From Owenia fusiformis (taxonomy: Eukaryota; Annelida; Polychaeta; Sabellida; Oweniidae), in the NCBI GenBank assembly GCA_903813345.2, contig CAIIXF020000011.1:8148571-8208570 (forward strand): a DNA stretch of 60,000 nt. The letters run 5' to 3'. The notes beneath the pieces are model-generated. The model made no database searches. It was not told the origin of the DNA and saw only the letters and a list, made by a program, of their open reading frames with translations. A program made the position numbers and the translations under genes. This document shows positions 52,521 through 60,000 of the stretch, piece by piece (position 1 is the stretch's first letter; every line of letters begins with the position of its first letter).

Positions 52521-52886
52521 ATGGATACTAATAGTGATATAGAAACGCAAGGAGCTAAGCCAAGGTGTTGCAGCACTTGTGGTAACACGGTCAGGGGACA
52601 TAACGCACCGTATGGCCCGAAATGTACGAATTATCAGACAGAGGGAAACGCCCAGTCAAAAATTGAAACACCAGATTCGACTGACACGTCATCGGGGATC
52701 GTAAGTGATGATCAACCATCAGCGTCTTGGATAACTGTCGGAACACACATTGCCAGCAATGTGTATTCCGCGCTGGATCACAGAACCTTGCCTTGTTCGA
52801 GATGCACGAAAAGTGTATTGTTAATACTTGACGTCGTTCGGATATTTGGATGTTTTGACGTTTTCGTTAATCTCTTACCACTGTAA
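52521..52886 (+). CDS. Hypothetical 121-residue ORF with a CCHC-like cysteine cluster, probably transposon-derived
   Basis: An ATG in good context (A at -3, G at +4) opens a 121-residue frame. Near residues 16-35 it has CCSTCGNTVRGHNAPYGPKC, a C-x2-C-x6-H-x6-C arrangement reminiscent of zinc-knuckle or gag-like starts of metazoan retroelements. An acidic, Ser/Thr-rich middle (about residues 40-75) follows. The last third, from ALDHRTLPCSRC onward, is encoded by the dispersed segment shared with 4.8-5.1 kb, where a related frame (LDHRTLPCSRCTK) is also readable. It could be a first exon of an element, a gag fragment, or a chance fusion. Function unknown. Confidence 0.4.
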   Translation: MDTNSDIETQGAKPRCCSTCGNTVRGHNAPYGPKCTNYQTEGNAQSKIETPDSTDTSSGIVSDDQPSASWITVGTHIASNVYSALDHRTLPCSRCTKSVLLILDVVRIFGCFDVFVNLLPL

Positions 52887-53075
52887 CTTAATTTTTGAAA
52901 GCCAAATATGATAGTCACGAATTGATATTTAAGTCACACGTTGATGCATACATCATGTGTGTACATTAACTGTCGAATACATGCCGACTTACTTTTTTAT
53001 AAATATCCACAGTTAACTCAAATCATCAATTCTCGAAACGGTTTATCATATAACCTGGTGAGTTTAATGTCCTTG
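52740..53075 (-). repeat. Second copy of the dispersed segment found in the satellite transposon
   Basis: Reverse complement of 4,801-5,115 with scattered substitutions and small indels. The copy includes CGGAATACACATTGCTGGCA near the CGCTGGATCACAGAACCTTG landmark, which differs from the corresponding edge at 5,105. Similarity fades right of GTTTATCATATAACCTG near 53,060. The terminal inverted repeats of the 1.86-kb transposon were not found around this copy. Confidence 0.78.
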
Positions 53076-53133
53076 TATTTACGACAGATGGATAAGTACT
53101 TCATCTTTCATTTGACATTTTGATGTACATGTA

Positions 53134-54639
53134 CAAGGTGGTCCACAAAACGGGACATTCGTATTCAGAAATAAATATTGATTTTATTAGATGCATTGCA
53201 CAAAATTTGTCCAATATTTCACTGCGCATGCGCAGAACCATTACTCCCGGTTTTCCAAAGCCTATGGGATTTATAATGGAGACATTTTTCGAACGCTTAC
53301 TGTGCGAATGATATTGATTTGCCACCTTAGTAATCTCAGGTTTCTATAACTAGACATCAACCTTTACTGATTTAACATGTTTTAAGCAATGTACACATGC
53401 ACACTTTTCGGCCAATTTGTTTTGAAAAAATCATGAGGAATTCATGCATGACTCCATTGAAATCCATTAGAAATGGCGTCAAAATGGTGAAATGAGGTCT
53501 GGTAGAGGTACTTAAAATCATATGGTATCTTAGTCATCTCGGGTTTCTGTAACTTTGAAGGTAGATCTGTTTGATTCCGTTGAGATTAGAATCCTCATAC
53601 CTTTAACTTTTCGGCCAATTTCAAACAAAATATGATAACTTTTGGTGATATAACTGGTTCATTACATTGGAATGACGTCAAAATAAAATAAGACAATCTC
53701 AGTTTCTATGGCACTTACGTCATGACGTCAGATTTATCTTAAGATCTCAAATATGACGTCATGTTTAATCAATGAATGACATCTATCGGCTATTCGACCA
53801 ATTCTGTGCAATGAAAACATGTCATTTTGTATACCAGTGGACGGGGAATTTAATTATCTTTAATTTGGTACAAAATAAGTCTAAAGTTATCATATTGTCT
53901 GTCAACCAGCGTCCATAATACAAATGACGTCACTTTTTCTCAGAACAAAGTCATGGAGGCATCAGTGTCTCAGCTGGAATAAACTGAAATACTCTTGGAC
54001 CAAGGATGTTCATGGTAAGCCTACACCAGTTCTGTTGTTTTTGGTTTGGAACACCTTGATTTGAGCTTATTTCCGGATCATAACATTTTACAAGAGTAGG
54101 CTCCGCGCCAAAGATCTCAGAAGACAGTCAAATGTTTTAAGGAGAATTTGCCTAGCTCCTAATGCCAAAATCTGCGACTACCATATGTATGGGTAAAACT
54201 AACAGAATTGGTTAACCATGAACCCCCTACATCTATTCAGTCCCTTAAGGACAGAATTGTTAAGAAGTGGAATTCATCGTCTCAACAGCATATCTATGAT
54301 GCTATTGACCAGTTTACAATGGTGATCTACTCGATAACGCTAGTATTCGGTAACAAAATGTCGGAACGTCGAAGGTACGATTTTTCTTTTTTCCTTATTT
54401 TACACGTTGTAGGCAGAATTCCCACGACATTTTAACCACAAACGTGTATCAGTATCATATGTTTAATAAAATGTACATATTTGCGAACATCTGGAGTACA
54501 TTTGACAAAAACATGCTTTTTGCAAGTTTTGGGACACCGTTTTGATGCGAGGGTGACGCAATATTTGATATGGATATTTTCATCAATAAAAACAATATTT
54601 ATTTTTGAAATACTAGTGTCCCATTTTCGGACCACCCTG
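53134..54639 (+). mobile_element. Third Tc1/mariner-type element (1.5 kb), decayed
   Basis: The left end CAAGGTGGTCCACAAAACGG and the inverted right end CAGGGTGGTCCGAAAATGGG are alike for about 65 bp, continuing through AAATAAATATTG. TA flanks both sides (53,132-53,133 and 54,640-54,641). The interior has a partly repeated module: AGTAATCTCAGGTTTCTATAAC near 53,328 and AGTCATCTCGGGTTTCTGTAAC near 53,530, each followed some 75 bp later by ACTTTTCGGCCAATTT. It also contains several GACGTCA motifs. The arms are more diverged than in the 50.6-kb element, suggesting an older insertion. Confidence 0.82.
54135..54345 (+). pseudogene. Tc1/mariner transposase C-terminal remnant
   Basis: One frame reads LAPNAKICDYHMYG, then two stops, then NWLTMNPPTSIQSLKDRIVK and HIYDAIDQF. 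This corresponds to the usual SPDLNxCDxxLWG segment followed by the NPxxIxxLKxxI segment near the C-terminus of Tc1/mariner transposases. The stops and the missing upstream domain show it is dead. It belongs to the surrounding 1.5-kb element. Confidence 0.6.
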
Positions 54640-54769
54640 TACTTATAGCCATAGTGGCGTGAACATATTCCTGTTCGATTCTTTGGAGACATGAACTCTC
54701 GATGTGATTATAGTACACGTCTCAAAGCTTTAAAAACTGTAGTGGCGGTTAAGCAATATTATAATAGTA

Positions 54770-54860
54770 ACTTGGACTTCAATTGCCCCTGAGTAAAGCT
54801 GGGTCGTCGATGAAACGTCTGTTTAGCTAAAATGTTTTCAAATAAACTTGTGACAATTTT
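54770..54860 (+). repeat. Possible 3' end of a Penelope-like element
   Basis: The sequence CCCTGAGTAAAGCTGGGTCG followed by GATGAAACGTCTG and a run ending AAATAAAC resembles the CTGA-AGCTGG-CGAAACGTC-AAATAAA pattern common near the ends of Penelope-like retroelements, some of which carry hammerhead ribozymes. Only about 80 bp match, and the exact CTGATGA ribozyme core is not present. This is a weak call based on recognition only. Confidence 0.3.
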
Positions 54861-55078
54861 TCTATTCCTACTCTTAACTCTATTCCGTAACTTGTAAGGA
54901 CTGATTTTACTATAAGCGTCTTCTTCTGTGACCTTTTTTGGCCAGCTCTATTGGTTTATATCAATATAATTATTGACTTGATTGGATGAATGTGACAAAA
55001 GTGATATAATTCAAAAATGCAATAACATATGAACTTGGATTTCTCTGACATCTATGTGTACATGTATAGCTGTAGTTA

Positions 55079-56498
55079 TCAAAGCGTATGATTAAAGGTT
55101 GACAAATCAAATGATGAAAAGTTTGCAATATTAGAAAGCCAGGATAGAAATGGAACTGATGGGTCAGCTGCAGAAAGATGTCTCTGCCAGTCATTTTTAA
55201 GAAACCATACATCCCCGGCTGAATCGGCGTTCTTAGACGGATGCCACACGGTAACAGTGCTTAGGTTGACTGCAGTCTTGCATGCAACAGCCCTGCACGC
55301 CAATTCTTTTGACAGAATTGTCACCTTTAGGCCATTATTTCCAGTCCCTTCCCAAACCCAATCAGAGCACGTGGGACCACTACATAGGTTGGTGATGGAT
55401 TTAGACCTAGTTGTATTCATTCCGTAAAGTATATAGTTCACTATTCCTTGATCAGTGTTCAGAGAATTCAGTGTCTTCGTATAGTTGTGACCAAACTCCC
55501 AAAATGACGCTGAAATCAAAGAAGAAATTATAAACATAGTACAGGGTAGCTTAAATGTGAACTTTCTGGTCACTCGTCACAACTGCGCTAACTAAAGACA
55601 AATAAGCAATCTTACATTTCTCCAGGGAGCTCTTAAATAACACACATCCCATGTTGAGTGCTAAAGTCCATGTTTGACTAATTACTCCTTTCTTATTTCC
55701 CTTCGCTCCTATGATATCACTCTTTGGAAACATATTAAAAAGTGGATTTGGGTTAAGGAGTGGCAAGGCATCGCTATCATAGTTGACCACATCAAACCCA
55801 AGGTGGTTTAACGACCGCCACACCATCAGGCGAATATGCCAGATACACTTCGGGAAGTTACAATCTTCGCTTAAAAGGGAAGGCATAAACTCAGACGTAT
55901 CTACCCAAATACAGTCGATGTTTCTGTTGTCTAGAAAGTGTTTCAATTTTTTATCTGGTGTTACTAATAGTGTCGTTCCAATTGGTTCCTTAAGTCGCAA
56001 ATGTGCGCTAACGAGCCAGTTGAATATTTGGGCTAGATAGGGTCCAGTTAACGTCAATGTGTTTACTCTTTTTTCATTCCATTTTCGTGAAATCTTGGAA
56101 AGGTTTTTATAGAAATCAGTATGTATTATTTTCTCTATGTCTAAAAAGTTGTGAACATCCTTTCCATTTACTCTAATGTTGTGCAACGCTTCATTCAATG
56201 TTCTGTCATTTGCTTTCGTAATCTCCAGTACAGCTTTGAACTCATTATTATTCACTATATCACTTGACTCACTGTCAACAACAACAGTTTTTAACTCTGT
56301 AGTTTCATCAGTTTGTATTACATCTGCATCTTGTTTTGAATGTATTGCACTTATCCGTTTCGGCCTGCTATCCTGGATAACGTTTTTATGATTCATTCGA
56401 TCTGGGGAGAAGTCCCGTTCCAATATAGCTGAGAAAACGATGAGTACAAAAATGACGGCTGCTAAACTAGGAATTATGTATCTATTGGAAGATCCCAT
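55079..56498 (-). CDS. Nucleotide-diphospho-sugar transferase family protein (PF03407-type), two exons
   Basis: A type II membrane glycosyltransferase, probably Golgi. Exon 1 (56,498-55,616) and exon 2 (55,509-55,079) join across a 106-bp intron (donor GAAAT|GTAAGA, acceptor TTTGATTTCAG|CGTCA, phase 1) to give 437 residues and a TGA stop. A hydrophobic segment (about residues 8-26, IIPSLAAVIFVLIVFSAIL) is the signal anchor. A stem follows to about residue 130. The DxD-type motif NYDSDALPLLNP (Asp 241 and 243) would bind the metal and nucleotide sugar. LNMGCVLFK and NTDQGIVNYIL (DQ at 314-315) match the later conserved part of PF03407 proteins. Start chosen at 56,498 (AACATGG, good context); an ATG 14 codons upstream is possible. 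Donor and acceptor sugars are unknown. Confidence 0.85.
55510..55615 (-). other. Intron of the glycosyltransferase gene
   Basis: A short 106-bp intron with GTAAGA donor and TTTCTTCTTTGATTTCAG acceptor on the - strand. Splicing gives LEK-S-SFWEFGHNY in frame, and without it the frame is interrupted. Confidence 0.82.
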
Positions 56499-56559
56499 GT
56501 TTGTAGCATTCAAAGCTAACAAAATGTGTTTGCAGGACATGTGTATTCTAAAACGTTAA

Positions 56560-58260
56560 TTAAGTAAAGGTTAACCTATCGATTGTTTGAAAAATAATGA
56601 AAATGCTGTCTAAGTTTCGATGGTTATAACGATGTTTTAAAAACTCACGGCTATAACACACATGGTGTCTATGATTGTAGCATTCATAACCACAACAACT
56701 CATGAAGTCCCATTAGTGAAATGTACACGATGGCTGCATATAATTGATGGGATATATTCTTCTCATCAATTGAAACAACATGATGAAGGACACCTACAAT
56801 ACAGCTGACCAACATACACAACTTACTTAAGAACTAAACTTATCATTTCAAACATATATCGTATATGCTTGAAAATCGAGGTGATGATAAGATGTGGTCG
56901 CCGATTTTCTAATTTTCTCAAGGTCGGACTGCAAATTAGAATGTTTTGCTTTCAAATCTTCCGGACAAGTTATGATTGAACGGCTCCCTATTACATATCA
57001 ATTGTTATTAATAAAAGATTTGCACCAGATTTCCGAAAGTACAGGGCGTTTAGTAAGTAGTGAGCTAATTCGTAGACTGAAAAACTCTGAAAAGGTCACG
57101 TTTTAACCTGCTAACCAATATTTTTTAATTCATCTGATTTCCAGGAGTATGTATTTCAAATCTCAAATTTGAGATTCGACATTTTTGACATTCATGAAAC
57201 ATTCATAAACAAATCTATACTCTGCTGATTTACTCTTTATTGAAATTGATTAGAGATATAAGAGTTCAACAAATGATTCAACTACAAAAAGTGCAAATTC
57301 ACCTTAGAAAGTGCAAATTGAGAAGATCTCTTTAGATTCACGTCCAAATTTGTCACATTTAACTTATCTTGATGGCTTTTACTAGAGCCAGTTTACATTT
57401 CATGTAATTAAAAATGCTTAAGGCCTACATTATGATCTGACGATTGATGCTTTTTGTGTGTACATGTACAATTGGTCAGTTAAGGTAAGACTGCCTCTAT
57501 GTATACTGCTAGCGAACGTAGACATAAAAAATATACCTCCGTGTTAAAATTTCCACGGCAATCCTACGACCTGTAAAATCTTGGATAAGCCGTACGTATT
57601 GTGTCCGTGGGACAATCGTTGATCGTCAATCTTCAACGATCGCCGTAAATATTTCTCTATTCTAGACCAAACATGACTGAAATATAATAAAAATAACAGA
57701 GATCGAAAATTAGTTAATATCTTTGCCTCCCACATTGTTTTTAGCAAGGTATTGCCCATAACCGCATTGTTTTAGCAATTTCAGAAAAAAAGGTAAAAAA
57801 ATTGATAGAAAAACTAAATATTGAATATCTCAATAAGTTTTCGTCTAATTAATGTGAAATTTTCAGGAAAACATTATTAGGTGTTAGTTTACTGATTTAC
57901 ACGTACTGGCGTTACATGGCATAAGTTTTGCTATTATGACATCGTCACAATGGTTTGGAACAGAATATAAACAAAATACTAGATGTCTGAGTTCTGATTA
58001 TCTACTTGTACATTATAATTTCATGGTAAAATAAAAGCATGAATTGAAACTTCAAAGGTTTGTTTTGACTACACATATATTTTGAGAATAAAAGTAATGC
58101 AAACATCATGATAGCGAAATAGTATTGCTACACTAACAAACAAAGTGTTGCAATTACTTCCCGCTTACTGAATTTTGGAGCAAATAGTCTGAAATTCTAA
58201 AAGATATTGAGTATCTTAAAAAGTTGGTCAGTGTAAAATGTACAGGAAATCATAACTGTG
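56560..58260. other. Intergenic AT-rich DNA upstream of the glycosyltransferase
   Basis: No coding region that I can support. It holds an 18-bp perfect palindrome AATCTCAAATTTGAGATT near 57,158 and a small local repeat of AAGTGCAAATT near 57,290-57,320. The promoter of the - strand glycosyltransferase should lie at the left end of this interval, but no specific element was recognised. Confidence 0.5.
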
Positions 58261-58264
58261 TTAC

Positions 58265-58585
58265 TTCCATTACCTTAAACAAGCATGTTTTCAACTAACT
58301 TCAATTGTTAGCCTAATAAAAATATGTTATAACTAATACATTTCTAGCAACATACCATAGCAACATTACCATAGCAACAAGTGCACTACTTCTTACATTT
58401 TATAACCATTTTCAATTTGGTTCTGATTGACAAAATATTTACAATTTACTTCTTCCATTACCTTACACAAGCACTATTTTGACTAACTTCAATTGTTAGC
58501 CTAACACATAAACATATTTTATAACTAATACATTTCTAGAAACATACCATAGCAACATTACCATAGCAACAAGTGCACAATCTTT
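58265..58585. repeat. Tandem duplication of about 188 bp (two copies)
   Basis: Two adjacent copies share TTCCATTACCTTA, AACTTCAATTGTTAGCCTAA, ATAACTAATACATTTCTAG, CATACCATAGCAACATTACC and ATAGCAACAAGTGCAC, offset by about 188 bp with moderate divergence. Each copy contains CCATAGCAAC twice. The sequence is unrelated to the 186-bp satellite despite the similar length. Confidence 0.8.
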
Positions 58586-58614
58586 TGTCAATATACAGTA
58601 AAATATTCAAACAA

Positions 58615-59012
58615 GATATGCTCTTGGGATTGGTCCAAACTGTCCCTTGTAGACAGGTTTCTCAAGAGAGGGTAGAATAGAAGTCAATGTATTTGGACTT
58701 GGTTATTTCAAAAACTATTCTTTGTAGACTTTCAAAAACTATTCCTTGTAGACAGATGTTCCCTTCAGTGAGATATTCCATTGGACAGGTTTTACTGTAA
58801 TTAAAAAGTTACAAAATGCTGGTAACATTTCCATGTTATTTCCATAGATATTTCTAAATGATTGTGCAGTTCTAGTAGAGTCAACATACAAAAACAAACA
58901 GTTACAGTTAAACCTGTGAAAAAGTAATACTCTCGGTTATGGTCATAACTGTTCCTTGTAGACTAGTGTTCCCTTCAGAGAGGTGTTTCATCAGACAGGC
59001 CTTATTGTACAT
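58615..59012. repeat. Degenerate repeats of a TTGTAGACAGG / TGTTCCCTTCAG motif
   Basis: A motif of roughly 50-70 bp appears at least three times: near 58,640 (ACTGTCCCTTGTAGACAGGT), 58,745 (CCTTGTAGACAGATGTTCCC) and 58,950 (TTCCTTGTAGACTAGTGTTC). The last two are followed by CTTCAG(T/A)GAGRTRTTYCAT and then GACAGG. It ends close to the piggyBac-type pseudogene. It looks like a decayed dispersed or tandem repeat; the family is not recognised. Confidence 0.6.
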
Positions 59013-59017
59013 AATGG

Positions 59018-59905
59018 TTATTGTTCAACAGCATCACGGCGTGCATATATCTGCTGTGTATGATAAAGCCTGAAACAACCAAGGGCACAAAGTCCAACAC
59101 CACAGTCAGAGCACCAGGTTGTGACACGTGTCTTCGAGTATGGCTGAGCCTGGTTTCTAGGAGATGAAGTGCAGAAAACACAGTTTTTACGGGCTCCGCC
59201 AGGAATTTTTGCTGGGGAGTGCCGCTCTGCCAGACGTGGTGCCTGAGGTTGAACTGGAAATCTACCACAGCGTCACTGTTGGCGATAGTCCCCAACAAGC
59301 CCCGTCAAGACAGCCTTGTGAAACTTGACATGGGTCAACGGCCTCTGCCCATGCGCAATAATACTTTGTTCATATATGATGTATGAATTCACTGAAAACA
59401 AATTTTAAGACAAAGTTTATATTAAGCTATTGCAGATTAGACCTAGGAATAGAAATGTATTTTGTTCACAAGGAAAACAAAACAATCAGTTGTACAAAAT
59501 CGTTTTCATTACAGTTTCAGTGGCCAAATATGCTTGTAAACTAAAATATAAAAATAACTACATTTAGTAAATGTTTCAACAAGTAAATAAATAGCAAATA
59601 ATGCTTACTTTATTTTTTCAAATGCTTATGGTATGTTGTTGAAAATAATGTTTTTAGTTGAAATTTAATGAAGAAAATTGTTCTTATATTTTCCTTGGAT
59701 TTAAAAATACATACAAAGTGTTTTCAGAATCATGTTGATGAGCATCATCTTCCACAACTTCCGGCTCCTTATTTCTGGATCATACGGTCTGACCCGCTGG
59801 TCTGCCAGATCAACGCCTCCCATCTTCTTGTTATACTGTATACATGAATTACATAGGGCTTGTGACTTTCAACCCCCCTTGCATTGGCCACAATATGGAT
59901 CCTGT
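59018..59905 (-). pseudogene. piggyBac-type transposase (PGBD-like), C-terminal two exon-like segments
   Basis: On the - strand, an upstream segment reads YNKKMGGVDLADQRVRPYD and on to NMILKTL, matching the YN-x-x-MGGVDxxDQ block of piggyBac transposases. A GTATGT donor (exon end 59,715) and a TTTTGTTTTCAG acceptor (exon start 59,391) splice in phase to LNSYIIYEQ, then RPLTHVKFHKAVLTGLVGDY. Next comes the cysteine-rich tail with CVFC, WCSDCGVGLCALGCFRLYHT and a TAA stop at 59,018. A TGA interrupts the frame after GDYRQQ, and the frame left of YNKK (about 59,855-59,905) also contains a stop, so the copy is probably dead. The N-terminal and most of the catalytic domain would lie beyond 60,000 or are lost. 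Confidence 0.82.
59392..59714 (-). other. Probable intron within the piggyBac-type pseudogene
   Basis: 323 bp between donor ACACTTT|GTATGT and acceptor AAATTTGTTTTCAG|TGAATT on the - strand. The flanking codons combine to Leu and join two conserved piggyBac blocks in frame. This suggests the sequence was once spliced, either as an intron-bearing transposon or as a domesticated gene. Confidence 0.65.
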
Positions 59906-60000
59906 AAAAGAGTAAGAGCTGATTATGCCTATGAATGCTGTATCACATACAAGCTATATAATAATATTCAGTGAAACCTGTTTTATTTGAACATTGGTTT

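Noticed and set aside
53220-53240. GCGCATGCGC palindrome inside the 1.5-kb mariner-type element as a regulatory site.
   Set aside because: Single occurrence in this element and absent from the opposite arm; nothing ties it to a function.
57544-57759. A 71-codon - strand frame as a gene.
   Set aside because: No recognisable motif, splice context or similarity; AT-rich intergenic DNA produces such frames by chance.
58265-58585. The 188-bp tandem duplication as an outlying satellite monomer pair.
   Set aside because: Its sequence shares no box or landmark with the 186-bp satellite; only the length is similar.
59732-59974. An 80-codon + strand frame at the right end.
   Set aside because: It is the antisense shadow of the piggyBac-type MGGVDLADQ segment on the - strand.

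Overview
This is a window of animal nuclear DNA, most likely from a marine invertebrate. That guess (low confidence on the phylum) rests on spliced genes with GT-AG introns, a Golgi-type carbohydrate sulfotransferase, a PF03407-type glycosyltransferase, and a mixed load of Tc1/mariner, piggyBac, CR1/L2-like and possibly Penelope-like elements. Nothing here looks bacterial or viral.

The left three quarters (1 to about 45.5 kb, and again 45.8-46.6 kb) is one satellite array. The basic monomer is about 186 bp. Three diverged monomer types (called A, B and C here) repeat in strict order as a trimeric higher-order repeat (HOR) of about 558 bp, with roughly 75-80 HOR copies in the window. The array runs in + orientation from 1 to 19,748, flips to - orientation from 19,749 to about 45.49 kb, and restarts in + orientation at 45,819, running into a 500-N assembly gap (46,589-47,088). 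Its right-hand edge contains old, un-homogenised monomers. Two DNA transposons sit inside the array: a 1,855-bp element with TTAT target duplications (3,874-5,728) and a 1,063-bp TA-flanked mariner-type element (12,469-13,531). Larger blocks of the array are shared in direct and inverted orientation, with fused monomers and out-of-register junctions.

The right quarter (47.1-60 kb) is ordinary gene and transposon DNA. A carbohydrate sulfotransferase gene (+ strand, three visible exons) is cut by the gap exactly at its 5'-phosphosulfate loop. It is followed by a LINE 5' region interrupted by a mariner relic with about 190-bp inverted repeats, a LINE endonuclease fragment, a short zinc-knuckle-like ORF of unknown origin, and a third mariner-type relic. 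Next is a two-exon nucleotide-diphospho-sugar transferase gene on the - strand (55,079-56,498). After repeat-rich intergenic DNA comes the C-terminal part of a spliced but stop-interrupted piggyBac-type transposase (- strand, 59.0-59.9 kb).

The two intact-looking genes both fit Golgi glycan synthesis: one transfers sulfate to sugars and the other transfers a sugar. They are on opposite strands with transposon debris between them, so a shared pathway is possible but not shown by the sequence. The most notable structure is the satellite: a trimeric HOR array with an orientation switch, internal segmental duplications and a decayed edge, an organisation reminiscent of centromeric or pericentromeric arrays. 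All repeat comparisons were made by eye, so block limits are approximate.
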